64,000 bases of DNA from Eublepharis macularius (GCF_028583425.1 NC_072795.1:8641001-8705000); one strand, 5' to 3'; shown: positions 11,580-23,324, numbered from the stretch's first letter. Numbers and translations are program-made. The notes: generated from the sequence alone by a model not told the origin.

Positions 11580-12071
11580 GTATGCATTACTAGGATATTT
11601 TACCTTTACCTACCTACTAGAAGATTACTCTGAGATTTGTCCCGGTGTGCAGAACTCTGTCTTTCTTTCTACTTTTAAACTCACATGGAGCACGCCATTT
11701 AACACTGCATTTTCAATGTGTTCCAAATAGTTTGTTTTAAAAATGTGTGTAGTTTTCCTTCCTTCCTTTTGTGCCTCCCCCTTTTTTCAGACAGTTGTCT
11801 GAAAGCAGCTCCAATCAATTAAGAGAGACAAATCCAGCCCTCAGGCATATAATCTAAAATGACAAGGCATACAGAGGAAGGGAAGGACAGGTAGATGTCA
11901 GAGATGTCTGATAGAATAAGGCCTTTTCACATGTTACATTATCCCCTTGTAGAAGGGCTTTTTCTTTGCCTAAGGCATAACCTATAAATAATTCTACACA
12001 ACAATAGTGTTTTTCATTGCACATTTGCAATTGCAATTCACATTGTTTAACCCTTGGTTTCAGTATGCACA

Positions 12072-12298
12072 AACACTTGGAACTGCCTCATACTGAGTCA
12101 GATCATTGGTCTATCAATGGTCTATTGATGGTCTATCAATCTTGTCTATTCAGACTTGCATCAGCTCTCCATGGTGTTAGATAGAGGTCTTTCGCACCAC
12201 CTATTACCTTATCTTTTTAACTGGAGACACCGGGGATTGAACCTGGGACCTTCCACATGCCAAACAAATGCTCTACCAATGAGCCATAGCCTCTCTCT
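12072..12298 (-). mobile_element. tRNA-derived SINE (minus strand)
   Basis: Reverse complement of 12220-12298 reads 'atggctcattggtagagcat' ... 'ggtcccaggttcaatccccg', a tRNA-like A and B box. The body continues to 'gactcagtatgaggcagttc' at 12090. This is a widespread reptile SINE type. The sequence beyond the B box is not a tRNA acceptor arm. Confidence 0.75.
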
Positions 12299-13092
12299 GA
12301 CACGTCAAATAGATTTCCATTCTTGCATACAAGATGTGATGTTAGAGGTTTGTCTGACAATGTTGGAGGAGACATACATCTTACACGATCACATCCAGTG
12401 GGGGCCAGGTTGATCTCCTCTAACTGGGGTCCCTGTTCCTTCGGTGGATATGGTTTCCTGGAGCCTTTGGTCTACTTGCTATTAGAAGAGTTTAGAGTGC
12501 CCTTTTGCTACTTGCAGCCATTCTTATGCAACCAGCAGAGTTTCTGCTGGCAGGGAGAGGAGAAACAAGGTACCTATAATGGCTCATTCTGTAGATAACG
12601 AACTGAAGACAAGTTGGTTTTCTGTTGAGATCTGTTGCACTGAAAGAGGGTTTGGTTTACTACTGTTTTTGGGGCCTCTCACCAATGGCAAAGGCCACAG
12701 GCAACTTCCCTAAACTTTGCGTGTCCGAATGGCACATCAGAGTCTTACAGGATCGGCAAACAAATAATGGTGGGAAAAGAAACCCTTGCAGGAGATAGCA
12801 TTTTTCCTTGAAGATGTCTGACAGACAAGCTTCATCCCCAAGTTTCATTGGGAAGATTACAAACCATGGAAGGAGCCCCCTCATTCTGTAAACATGCCCT
12901 GCTTTGTATTATTCTTAAGGAACATGGATTCCAAATCAAACATCAACTTTCTCTTCCTCAAAAGTAAGGGATTTGCTTGCTGGAGGTTGGACTTCTGGCC
13001 AGAACCGATCTGTGGTAGCAGCAATTCCCCTTTCGAAGGGTCTGGACTTGGCTTGGCCCACCAAGACCTCAGCATTTGCTCAGCCCCCCAAA
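12299..13092. other. No recognised feature
   Basis: Intron 3 sequence without a clear repeat or gene. Confidence 0.4.
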
Positions 13093-13414
13093 TAGGGTTG
13101 CCAGATGGGGTCTGGCCTAATACCGGACACTGAGGAGAAGCAGGGGGGAACTTACCTTTCACACATGCAGAACGCATGTGCTCCTGGGTCAATGTGATGT
13201 CATGTAGGAAGTGAGTCATCATGCTGACCCCCACACACTCCTGGGCACCAATCCTGGATTGCACTGCACAGCCCTAGGAGGCCAGCCAGGCGCCTGGGCT
13301 GGCAGGCCACTTTCTCAGCCCAGCTCAGGTGTCCAGTTTTGAGGGGATGTTTTTCCCAGACTGTTCCCCAAAATACAAGAGTCTGGGCCAAAACTGGACA
13401 CCTGACAACTCTTC
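13093..13414. mobile_element. hAT-type MITE (TAGGG family), degraded
   Basis: The left end TAGGGTTGCCAGATGGGG is well kept. The right end 'ggacacctgacaactcttc' is degraded. The flanks agree at 6/8 positions (CCCCCAAA / AACCCAAA), so the exact right boundary is uncertain by a few bases. Confidence 0.6.
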
Positions 13415-13569
13415 AACCCAAAGAACATGTCTTTTGATGACCCAAGGTCTAGATATAATATCAAATCAGGGGCCCTTGAACTAGCAGGACCTTTCTAACT
13501 AACACCTTTCTAGTTAATCTTGGGCAGTATTTCTAAACACTGCTGATAATTAGGAAGGTGTGGTGGTGG

Positions 13570-13790
13570 AAAGAGCACACAAGTCAGATTTGACTTATGG
13601 CGACCCCTGGTGGGGTCTTCATGGCAAAACACTAAGAGAGGTGGTTTGCCATTGCCTGCCTCTGCAACCCTCGTCTTCGTTGGAGGTCTCCCATCCAATT
13701 ACTAACCAAGGCCTACCCTGCTTAGCTTCTGAGATCTGATGAGATCAGGCTCACCTGGACTATCCAGGTCAGGTACTGAGCTGGAATTTT
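13570..13790 (-). mobile_element. 5S rRNA-derived SINE (minus strand)
   Basis: 'ctcccatccaattactaacc' and 'accctgcttagcttctgaga' followed by 'tctgatgagatcaggc' is the reverse complement of the internal promoter half of eukaryotic 5S rRNA. It is joined to a SINE body containing 'ggtggtttgccattgcctgc' (13640). Sister copies are at 28905-29130 (minus) and 36353-36560 (plus). The body and decay rule out a 5S gene. 13791-14519 holds nothing recognised. Confidence 0.75.
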
Positions 13791-14519
13791 CAGATGTGTG
13801 TTGCAAGTGTGTACCGGCCTCGGTTCAGCAAAGGCATATTTGCAAGAGAAAGAACTGCAGGTACAAGCAGAACCTCCTTTGCTTGCTATGCAGGATGTAG
13901 CACCCTTTTGAATTAAAATAGACACCATTACTATCACTATAAATATGATCCTACTGAGTAGTTTCTGTGTTTCAGTATTTCTTCAACTCTGTATTGGATT
14001 TTTGATTATTTTTAAATCGTTGCAAATTTTCATATTCACATACGCACATGCCTATTACATTTTATAGTGACTGCCTTCTTGCCGCCCCCATCCTAACCCC
14101 CCCTTCACAGGTTTGGAGCTTCACAGGCAGTAAAGGGCAGTCACTTCATGCTACCAGTCTAACCTCTCTTAGCAATTAAAGAACCTTGACCCAAATACAC
14201 ACAGGGTCCCTTCTCTTCTCTTTCAGAGGCTCCACCAGACAGACTTCCTGTTCCCTATATTTATTTCCCCTCGGTCAGCTACTGCCCAGAGATATTGGGG
14301 AACTATTGGGGAAAGGGAACTTAGAGTTTACTTTCCCTTGCATCTGCTGTCACCATTTAGATTAACTCTATTGGCCCATTTATCATGACCTGAGGTCTGA
14401 GGTTTGTGTGTGTGATATTTTCCCTCAGCCAATGACTTCAAGCCGGCCATGGTTAAACAAAACAAAATTAAACTTTATTTACATGATAGAACACTAGAGT
14501 GAATAATTTTAATACTATA

Positions 14520-15184
14520 TTGGGGACTAGCAACAAAGCCCGTTGTGGGGAAAAATGCAACGAGCTCTAGAAAGGGGAGGACGGGCAAGCAGGCATTCGC
14601 TCCTCCTCCATCACTGATTCCAGCTGATGAAGGAGGGGGGTGGGCACTGTCATCTGCTCCACACCTGACCTTCCTGGTCTTGATCATGTGAAGGTGTGGT
14701 AGGCTTTGATACCTGCTCCATGCCTGATAATACTGGGTAAAGGTGGGGGCATTGGCTCCTGTTCTGCGCCTGACTATCGCTGAGTGAAGGGGGGCAGGCA
14801 TTGCCACCTTCTCCAAGCCTGATCCCAGCTGGGTGAAGGGAGGAACAGACATTGCCTCCTGCTCTGCTCCTGATTCTGGCAGGTTGAAGGGGGGGGGGGA
14901 GGCATTGCTACATGTTTGGCTCCTGACTCCAGCAGGGTGAAGACAGGGAGGGCATTGTCATCTGTCCCACATCTGATCTCGGCCATGTGCTACCTGCTCC
15001 AGCCTGATACAGGCTGGGTAAAGGAGGGCAAGAACTGCCTCCTGATCCACTCCTGACGGTGGCTGGGTGAAGAGGGCAGGCATTGCTGCTTGCTTTCCAC
15101 TGGGTGGAGGAGCAGGCATTGACACCTGCTCCACACCTGATCCCAACAGGTGAACGTGGGTGGTGGGCTTTACTACCTGCTCTA
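14520..15184 (-). repeat. Minisatellite-bearing repeat, left part (~60-bp units)
   Basis: Starts with 'ggactagcaacaaagcccgt', then 10-11 imperfect copies of a 55-66 bp unit whose core is 'gggcattgccacctgctcca' and 'cctgatcccagctgggtgaag'. It is continued at 16056-16780, the break being the MITE insertion at 15193. A shorter copy with the same leader is at 20427-20745, so the minisatellite travels with a dispersed element. Confidence 0.8.
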
Positions 15185-15192
15185 CTCCTGAT

Positions 15193-16047
15193 TAGAGATG
15201 GGCACGAACATCAATACGAACCAAAAAAAGCCACAAATAGCCCAATCTGCTGTTTGTGAACAAGCTGTTTGTGAGGCCCCATTCTAAATGAGCAGGTGGT
15301 CATTGCAAGACTCATTCGTTGCTGTTCATCAAGCCAGACAGACTGGCACCTGCAATCAATTCCCTTGGCAACTTAGTCAGGGATTGTCTGAACTCTGTCT
15401 GAACTCCTGATGTTGCCCTGGAAACCCCAATCTAAGCCCAATTTAGCTTGAGAGGCAGGTCTTCCTTTCAAGTGTGGAGCTCCAAATTTGTTACAAGAAA
15501 GCAAAGACCATGGGGGAGGGGGGGCTCCCAGCTCTGGCTAGTCTTTGAAGATAGTGGAGAGGCAGAGACAGTTACTGTTGGCATTTTGATAGAGAGACAG
15601 GGAGAGTGCATTGGAGCTTGAATTTTCTTTGTGTGTGGTAAGATATGGATCTACAGGTTCCAGGGCTGCAGCCAGGCTCTGGGGCCAAGCTATTATTTAC
15701 TATTGGTACCTTTCCTGCTGCCTGCTCAGGTAAGGTTTCTGGGAGTGGTGTGGTAGGGATCTACACCTTCAAGTTCCAGGGCTGCTGCCAGGCTTTGGGG
15801 CCAAGCTATTATTTATTATTGGTACCTTTCCTGGTGCCTGCTCAGGTCAGGTTTCTTGGAGTGGTGCAGTAGGGATCTTGACCAAACTTGGATGATGGCT
15901 GGAGGAGAGCCTGCTGACTCCCACAAACATCCAACCACAAACATGTTCGTGAACAGGTCATGCTCGTAAGTGTTCGTGAGTCCCTGTTCGTGGATGGCAA
16001 TGAACAACAAACATCATGTTCATTTTTTCTGTTCGCGCCCATCTCTA
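15193..16047. mobile_element. hAT element/MITE inserted in minisatellite, 855 bp
   Basis: The ends TAGAGATGGGCACGAAC and GTTCGCGCCCATCTCTA are inverted repeats. The flanks CTCCTGAT (15185-15192) and CTTCTGAT (16048-16055) are a 7/8 target duplication. The inside has an internal near-duplicate: 'ggtaccttcctgctgcctgctcagg' at about 15705 and a relative at about 15822. The ends are rich in GTTCGTGAAC-like words. No transposase is present. Related ends occur at 34067 and 35177. Confidence 0.85.
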
Positions 16048-16055
16048 CTTCTGAT

Positions 16056-16780
16056 CCCCGCTGGGTGAAGGGGATGGGTAGGCATTGCCAAGTGCTCCAC
16101 TCATAATACCAGCTGGGTTAATGTTGGGGTGGGCATTGCCATTGGACTGCTCCTAATACCAGCTGGGTTAAGGCAAGGGGCAGGCATTTCCACCTGCTCA
16201 GCTTCTGATCCCAGCTGGCTGACGGGAGTTGGGCATCGCCACCTGCTCCACACCTAATACCAGCTGGGTTAAGGCAGGGGCTGGGCATTGCCACCTGCTC
16301 CACTCCTAATACCAGCTGGGTTAAGACAGGGGGTGGGCATTGCCATCTTCTCCACTAATATTTCCAGCTGGGTTAAGGGGAGGTGGACATTTCCACCTGC
16401 TCCGCTCCTAATAACAGCTGGGTTTGGGCAGGTGGTGGGCATTGCCAACTGGTCTGCTCCTGATCCCAACTGATTCAAAAGGGGGCAGGCATTGTCACTT
16501 GCTCTACAGGTGATACCAGCTGCGTTATGGTGGGGATTAGGCATTGCCACCTGCTGCGCTCCTAATACCAACTTGGTTAAGGCAGGGGGTGGCCATTGCC
16601 ACCTCATCTGCTCCTAATACCAGCTGGGTGAAGGCAGCGGTGGGCATTGACACCTTCTCCACTCCTAATATCAGCTGCGTTAAGTTGGGTGGTGGGCTTT
16701 GCCACCTGCCTCACTCCTAATACCAGCTGTGTGAAGGTGGGAGGCAGGCATTGCTGCTTGCTCACAGCCTGGGCTTCCTA
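16056..16780 (-). repeat. Minisatellite-bearing repeat, right part
   Basis: About 12 more units ('taataccagctgggttaagg' ... 'gggcattgccacctgctcc'), 55-65 bp each, more uniform than the left part. The segment 16781-17089 beyond it has no recognised feature. Confidence 0.8.
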
Positions 16781-17089
16781 CCATGGCACATTTTCTAGAG
16801 GGACATGGTTCCTTGCCTAGACTTCCCTCCATGGCAGCGCCCTCTGGTGGTGCACCAGGGTATGAAGTGAGTTGTCTGAAATACGCGTACTCATTTATGC
16901 AGTAAGATAAACAGGGAATGTTTCAATGTAACTGAACAAGTTTGTAATCAGCCAGTAAATATGGCTGCTGCCTTCTCTCAGTAGCCCCAAAAGCCCTTTC
17001 CCCCACTGTTACTGTCCTGCAATGGACACCAACTGTCATTGGCCCAGCATTCTCCCTGCTCTTATTGGACAGTCCTCTCCATCAAACAT

Positions 17090-17205
17090 GTTTATTGAAA
17101 TTTCTTTGATATTGATGGTACTGACTCAAAATGTATAATCTGCCTTGAGTCTCAGTGAGAAAGATGGACTATTAATAACAAATAAATAAATGAATTTAAT
17201 TTGCC
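17090..17205 (+). repeat. Dispersed repeat end ('cttgagtctcagtgag')
   Basis: 'taatctgccttgagtctcag' followed by 'aataaataaatgaa' is the plus orientation of the repeat whose minus copies lie at 18070-18160, 19280-19650 and 61135-61490. Probably the 3' end of a LINE/SINE family with a simple-sequence tail; not named. Confidence 0.5.
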
Positions 17206-17614
17206 TAACAGCATGAGTGACTACAGTGGAAATTTTTGGCTGTCCATAAAGTTCTCATTTCCACTACGATGCCTTGCCTCCCTACTCAAATACATGCAAA
17301 TGTAAGAATGCTTTCCTTGGAGAAATCTTTGCTAAAGAGACTTGAGTAGGATTCTGAGTAAACCTAATTAGGATTGCTCTGATAGCTTCTTTATAATGTG
17401 ACATTTATTACAACTGGTGGGGTGGTAGAAGTTTTATATTTTCTAAATTTTTGGAATACTAATAAATATGTTCTTTACCTGTTTTCTAATGCACAAATAA
17501 ATGATGAAACATTTCAGTGGCTTCGCTCTCTCGGGTATCACTCCATGGTGAAGTTCTGCTCTCAGAATTAACCAGAGGCAGAATTAATACTAATACGAAC
17601 ATTTCATTTTCCAG

Positions 17615-17775
17615 GGCAGCCTCTTGACCCTTCATCAGCCATCACTAATTCCGTCACCAATGTGATTTGTTCTCTGACTTTTGGTCAACGATTTACCCTT
17701 GAAGATGAAGAATTCATCAAGTTGAGAGATGCCTTATGGAATATCTTACAATTTACCATGACCTTCTTTCAGTTA
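17615..17775 (+). CDS. CYP2J-like gene A, exon 4
   Basis: 161 nt, acceptor 'cattttccag' and donor 'gtgagt', phase 1 to 0. Encodes residues 161-214, starting GQPLDPSSAITNSVTNVICS and including TFGQRF. The (G)xPFDP and N-V-I-C-S-(I/L)-x-FG-x-RF wording is the conserved helix D-E block of CYP2 proteins. Intron 4 is 1,087 bp. Confidence 0.94.
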
Positions 17776-18069
17776 GTGAGTTGCCTTTTTCCCCCTCCTA
17801 AGCATTCACCAGTACAATATACTCATAGACACTAACATTTAACCAAATCACTTTTCTCATCTGAATTTGTACCCCATTGAATTTAGAGTTGGAGGCATCT
17901 GAAAGGGGGATGGGTAGATGATGGTTACTGAAAAGGAGATGTCAGATATTCTGTGGAGGACTTATACGGGGTTCCTCTAGTCCATTTCTATGTATATACA
18001 GGAAGTTTTAACTCACGTGAGATGTACACGCTTTGTTGAGTTCTAATGATGACAACACCACTTAATTTA

Positions 18070-18160
18070 ACATTATTTTTATGTATGTATGTATGTATTT
18101 ATACTCTACCTTTCTCACTAAGATCCAAGGCAGATTATACAGTGTTATTCAAATGATCAA
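18070..18160 (-). repeat. Dispersed repeat with ATGT tail
   Basis: (TATG)n near 18082, then 'tctacctttctcactaagat' and 'ccaaggcagattatacagtg': same family as 19280 and 61135. Confidence 0.5.
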
Positions 18161-18384
18161 CAGCTATGAAATTCATCCAACAAATACAATATGACAGCCA
18201 GACAGGAGGGCTGCTGTTGCAGAAGTGGCTAGCCACTGGTACACTTGTAGCATTCTTAGTCTGTTCCGTAAAGGGCATTGCCAGAGGCTGGGTGGCAAGC
18301 AAAAGTCCCAGAGGTGGGCCCTGTGAGCCATGACTGCACCAGTGTCCATAACTGCCTGTGGTAAAAAGCTCTTCAAGCCAGTAA

Positions 18385-18575
18385 ATTGGAACAGAGGAAA
18401 GTTCTGTTAGTTCGATTCTTACTACTGCCATGAACTCTGCAGGTGGCCTTGCGTAAGCCACTCCTCTCAGCCCCATCTCCCTAGCTGTCTTGTGGAAATA
18501 ACAACACTGACGTTTTTAACCACTCTGTATGTGGCATTAATATGTTTAGAAGAGTGGTATATAAGCACACAGTTG
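18385..18575 (+). mobile_element. tRNA-derived SINE fragment
   Basis: 'gttagttcgattcttactactgcc' and 'ggtggccttgcgtaagccac' match the SINE at 5678-5885 from its B box onward; the 5' head is missing. Confidence 0.6.
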
Positions 18576-18862
18576 TTGTTTTTGATATGCCTGTACATGA
18601 ATAGGAGCATGGTTGTGCACCTTGGCAAGATAGGGAGTCCCACAGATGGGTGTTAGTATCAATAGAAGATGAGCTTCGGGTGGGGGGAGATGCAGCAACT
18701 AAATTAAAATCACTAATGACACCACTGGAAAACAGGAAGAAAGGAATAAGGGCATCTTCACCCATTCATGTGCCTAAGTGGCGACCCAAGGAATAGGTTT
18801 CTGGGTTATATTACGGAGTCTCCTTGTGGCAGTCACAGGAATTTTTTCTTTCTTTCTTGTAG

Positions 18863-19039
18863 CTGTATGACACTCTCCCCTGGCTCATGAAACATCTCCC
18901 AGGGCCTCACAAGAAGGCATTTGCTTCCCTTGATTTTATACTTTCTGTTGCAAGGAAGGAGATAGAAAAGCATAAGACACATCGGGCTATGCATGAGCCA
19001 CAGGATTTCATCGATTACTACCTACTTCAGATAGAAAAA
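18863..19039 (+). CDS. CYP2J-like gene A, exon 5
   Basis: 177 nt, acceptor 'ttcttgtag' and donor 'gtaagt', phase 0 to 0. Encodes residues 215-273, starting [20 protein letters not shown] and ending [14 protein letters not shown](x)(x)(I/A)F and P-x-DFIDxYLxxxEK are standard CYP2 wording in the F-G and H helices. Intron 5 is 3.7 kb and repeat-rich. Confidence 0.94.
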
Positions 19040-19279
19040 GTAAGTACTGGCTTTGTGTTCAGCTCTTATTATCCAGCATTATGTCGCATGCTCCTAGATG
19101 ATTTTGGGACAATTTCTCTCTCCCAGCCTAATTGACTTTGTATGGCTGTTTCAAAAATAAAATGAGAAGAAACCATGTAACTTGTTCTGGGTTTCTACGA
19201 GGAAGAGTGGGATAAAAATGTAATACTAAGTAATTTTTTAAAAATATGGTTAAAGATGTTATGTGGAATAGACTAATAT

Positions 19280-19292
19280 TCCTTTCTCGTAT

Positions 19293-19339
<47 letters not shown>

Positions 19340-19650
19340 TAGTCTGCCTTTCTCATTGAGACTCAAGGCAGATTACATAGCATGAGATCAGTATAATCAG
19401 TAAAAAGCGCATTGCAATACAGTATCAAGGACAGTTCCATAAACAATGCCATAGGGTAAATAGATACAAGTTTAAAAGACATAGTATTAGCAAGAATACA
19501 ATACACAGTAGATAAAGTACTGAAGCAGAACATAATCAATTCTAGGACTAACATTAGACAACATGGAGCACTGGTGGTACATAGGAGTACATATTTAAAG
19601 CAGCAGATAATATGTAAGGCAATATAGTGATGAAGTCTATGGTCCACAAC
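19280..19650 (-). repeat. (ATTT)n and dispersed repeat
   Basis: Thirteen or so ATTT units (19289-19340) followed by 'gtctgcctttctcattgaga' and 'ctcaaggcagattacatagc'. The family body extends to about 19620. The tail is a simple-sequence 3' end on the minus strand. Confidence 0.6.
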
Positions 19651-19729
19651 TCATTAGCAAAGCATCTAAGACCCCATCCCTACAATACAGACTTCCCATT
19701 TGAGCAAAAAGCCTTTTTGAATAGATCGG

Positions 19730-20190
19730 GTTTGCATCATTTACAAATTATTATGAATTTACGAATTATTACATTTCGTAACAATTTTTATTTTATTAAT
19801 AAGATTAAAGGCCCAATAAAGGGGCAGAGAAAAGAAAAATTAAAGAAAAAGGGATCAAAAGAGAGAGAGAGAAAAGAGAAAAAGAAAGAAATGAAAATTA
19901 AAGAAAGAAAAAAACAAAGAAAAATAATACATATTTCATTTTCCAATTTCTTCTACAACACTTATTATATCTTTACACACCTTGTACTTGTAGTTTTAAT
20001 ACCTCTAAAATTTACTTTTTCAATACTGTCACTTCTTTTATTTTTTCTCAGTTTTATCTAATTAGAAATCAAATCCACAAATCATCAATTCATTTTTTTC
20101 ATCTCACCAGTAAGTCAATAAGGGGTTTCCAATTAACCATGAAAGTAGACAGTGTTTTATCTCTAATCAGAACTGAAAGTTTAGCCATCT
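19730..20190 (-). mobile_element. AT-rich LINE 3' end
   Basis: Minus-strand AATAAAA-rich tail at 19780-19800 and an A/G-rich tract at 19825-19930. It resembles the tails at 2255 and 9396. No conserved coding motif is left. Confidence 0.35.
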
Positions 20191-20299
20191 CTGCTAACTC
20201 CATCATTTTCACAATTCAGTTATCCATTGAAGGCAATACTGTACTTTTCCATTTTTGCAGATATAAAATATTCCTGAAGAATGCCACTCAGGGGTAAAT

Positions 20300-20426
20300 T
20301 TAGAGAGCCAGTGTGGTGTATTGGTTGTAATGTTGGACTAGGATCTGGGAAACCTGAGTTCAAAACCTCAGCCTTCCATGAAAGTTTGAGTGACCTGGGG
20401 CTAGTTATTTGTGTCATTATTTAGAA
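20300..20426 (+). mobile_element. tRNA-derived SINE
   Basis: 'gagagccagtgtggtgtatt' ... 'gagttcaaaacctc' is the head of a common squamate-type tRNA SINE, 127 bp, abutting the minisatellite-bearing repeat at 20427. Confidence 0.75.
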
Positions 20427-20745
20427 CTAGTAACAAATCCCGTTGTTGGAAAAAATACAATGGACTCTAGAAAGAGGTGGGTGGGCAGGTGGGCATTGCG
20501 TCCTCCTCTGTGACTGATCCTGGCTAGGATCAGGCACGTGCGGGGGGGGGGGGAGGCATTGCCATGTGCTCTGCTCCTAATCTCAGCTGGGGGATGGCAG
20601 AGGTGGGCATTGCCACCCACTCTGCTCTTGATCCCAGCTGGGTGAAGGTTGGGGCAGGCATTTCTACCTGCTCCACTCCTAATGTCAGCTGGATGATGGT
20701 GGGGTACGGGCATTGCCACCTGCTCCTCTTCTGATCCCATCAATA
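20427..20745 (-). repeat. Short copy of the minisatellite-bearing repeat
   Basis: Leader 'gaactagtaacaaatcccgttg' matches that at 14522. About five units with 'gggcattgccacc' follow. Confidence 0.75.
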
Positions 20746-21127
20746 GAAAACCACTGTTCCTGTAATTAACACAGTATTACAATATACATCAGCCAAATGT
20801 TTTTTATCCATTATAATTTAAAGTGCTAGTGCAAAACTCATAAGTGCAGATGTACAAATTAATTTAGACACCAACAACTGGCACTACCGTTCCTCCCAGA
20901 ACAGACAAAAAAAGTGAGTATACTTTTCATTAGGGTATCAATATACGTAATTATAAGACTGAGCACTATTGGGGTGTTATTTATATTACAAGAAGTGAGA
21001 ATTATCCCCTGAGAAAGTGGTTACGAAGCAGGTGATTAGCTAGCATCCTGCTGGGATTTTTGGAGTGTTTTGGGAACACCCATACTGGTCTGGTGCAGTG
21101 GGGCTCCCCATCTGCAGCTCTGGTGTA
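20746..21127. repeat. Unclassified repeat, half of an inverted pair
   Basis: 'aactggcactaccgttcctc' near 20876 is the reverse complement of 'aggaacggtagcgccagtt' near 22083. The two stretches flank the 21128-21830 repeat and may be ends of one element or two copies in opposite directions. Confidence 0.35.
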
Positions 21128-21830
21128 TTGTTGTTGTTGTTGTTGTTGTTGTTGTTATTTATTACATTTCTAACCTGCCCTTCCTGCAAGCGGGCTCAGG
21201 GCGAGGTACAGCAGTTATAAAAATATAATACAAATATTAAAACAATTCATAAAACAACAGTTCATCATAAAATCAACAACAGATAGTAACTGTCCCAAGA
21301 TGGGGTCAATTCCAGATTCCTGCCCATTAGCATACAGGGGGAGGGAAGCGGACGGATAATGTACTGCAACCCATATGTGGGGCAGCAAATGAATGGGCAC
21401 TACATAGTCCCGTGCTGTACCCATATGTTGGGCAGCTGGCTGGTGGACACTGCATAACTCCACACTTACTGGGAGGCTGGTGGGAGGCTCAGTGAGGATC
21501 TCATGCTGGCCTCAGCCATATGCCTGGTGGAACATCTCCATCTTACAGGCCCACTGAAATGATAGAAGACCCTGACGGGCCCGGGTGTCCTTAGACAGAG
21601 AGTTCTACCAGGTTGGGGCCAGGACCGAAAAGGCCCTGGCCCTGGTTGAAGCCAACCGAGCCTCCCTGGGGTCAGGGACCACCAGCAGATGTTTTCCAGC
21701 TGATCAGAGTGTTCTCTGGGGCATATATGGGGAGAGGCGGTCCCTTAGGTATGTGGATTTAAAATTATTAAGGAAGTGACCATCTATGGAGTGCTGCAGC
21801 TCGTTGTACCTGTGGAAAGTATTGGAGTAA
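21128..21830 (-). repeat. Dispersed repeat with (TTG)n and 'gcaagcgggctcaggg' motif
   Basis: (TTG)n at 21129-21158, then 'ttcctgcaagcgggctcagg', and at the far end 'gttctaccaggttggggcca' and 'gagcctccctggggtcaggg'. A shorter copy is at 26440-26700. This is an abundant reptile repeat of about 0.7 kb; its class is unknown from here. Confidence 0.5.
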
Positions 21831-22194
21831 AGCATTACTAGGACGTTCTACAAGCATCAATTAGATCACACCACAGGGGAGGAATAACATGCGCCTCCAT
21901 CACCCCTTTCAGGAACTGTTTACAAGACTAACTTTATCTGTCTATTTTCCTGTGCACTATTATGTATTGAAAAAATAAATTTTTTATACCCTAAGCTATT
22001 TTTCTACTGATGTATGACGATTTATTGGATAATTGAACTATTGTATGTATCATTAATTTGTACTGTCACTTCAAATGAGATCTGGAAGGAACGGTAGCGC
22101 CAGTTATGTCTAGCAGTTATGTCTTTGGGTACAGATAGTATAGTTATATCATATTAACCAAGAGGAATACCAAAGTCATATAGTCCTTATTTAG

Positions 22195-22490
22195 GTAAAT
22201 GGAGTCCCCTGTGCAAGCACCAAGTCATTATTGACCCATGGGGGGACATCGCATCACAACGTTTTCTTGGCAGACCTTTTATGGGGTGGTTTACCATTGC
22301 CTTCCCCAATCATCTACACTTTACCCCCATGAAACTGGATACTCATTTTACCGACCTTGGAAGGATAGAAGGCTGTGTCAACCTTCAACCAGCTAGTTGA
22401 ACCCAGTTTCCACCAGAATTGAACTCAGGTCATGAGCAGAGCTTGGGCTGCAGTACTGCCGCTTACCACTCTGCGCCATGGGATCCTTAT
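22195..22490 (-). mobile_element. tRNA-derived SINE (minus strand)
   Basis: Reverse complement starts 'ccatggcgcagagtggtaag' with 'tgagttcaattctg' further in, i.e. A and B boxes. The tail includes 'ggtttaccattgccttcccc' at 22290. Decayed; not a tRNA gene. Confidence 0.7.
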
Positions 22491-22707
22491 TTAGTGTCAT
22501 CTTATCTTCAGTTTGGTCCTTCACATACAGGTTTAGATTTGTGGCTGCAAATACAGTTGAGGTCTATTTCATTGTTCAGGTTGTTCAATCTCCCATATTT
22601 TCAGTATTTACAGTTTTCTGGAACTTTGAATAGTGCTTTGATATGAATAGCAAAATATGTAGCATTCATTGTAAACTCTATTTTACTTTTTCCATCGTCA
22701 ATAACAG

Positions 22708-22849
22708 AACAAGAAAGATCCCAACTCTACCTACAATGAAGAGAACCTGTCCCAGTGCATTTTTGACTTGTTTATTGCAGGAACAGAAACAACCACCCAC
22801 ACACTTCTCTGGGCACTAGTCCTCATGGCGAATCATCCAGATATCCAAG
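22708..22849 (+). CDS. CYP2J-like gene A, exon 6 (I helix)
   Basis: 142 nt, acceptor 'caataacag' and donor 'gtgaga', phase 0 to 1. Encodes residues 274-320. It contains the oxygen-activation signature AGTETT (297-302) inside FDLFIAGTETTTHTLLWAL; the acid-threonine pair needed for O2 cleavage is intact. Ends ANHPDIQ, as in CYP2. Intron 6 (22850-28184) contains a CA repeat, a CR1, a Ty3/gypsy remnant and an L1 remnant. Confidence 0.95.
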
Positions 22850-23187
22850 GTGAGAGACTGTTGTGCGATGTAAACAAAGCCCCTTTGATATTTACAGAGA
22901 AGAAGCTAACTTTGGCTTTTTTAATGCAATGGATTGCATACATGATTGCTGACACACCCATTCGCATATCTAGTGTGACTCTAAAATGAGGAAGTCCAGA
23001 GATGCCACATGCACACACATGCTCCAGCCTTAGTCAAACCACACAGGTGAATGCTCATGTCCCAGTGTCTGGGGAATGCCTGCCATTGTCATCCATGCTT
23101 TTTCCCTAATCAAAAGTGAAAGTTTGCATGGGGAAGACCAAAACAAAATCTCTTAAAATGTTGAATTCACATCTACCAAGACATGCA

Positions 23188-23203
23188 GATGTCTTGGTAG
23201 ACA

Positions 23204-23245
<42 letters not shown>
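23188..23245. repeat. (CA)n microsatellite
   Basis: About 20 CA units with one interruption, within intron 6. Confidence 0.9.
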
Positions 23246-23324
23246 GAATTCTATCATTCTCTCCTTCCTGACTGGTTGTTACTAATGCTTTGCCCATTCA
23301 AATGGGCAAAGCAGCAGATAGGTA

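Noticed and set aside
13690-13760. 5S rRNA gene
   Set aside because: Only part of 5S is present, diverged and fused to a SINE body; similar copies are scattered.
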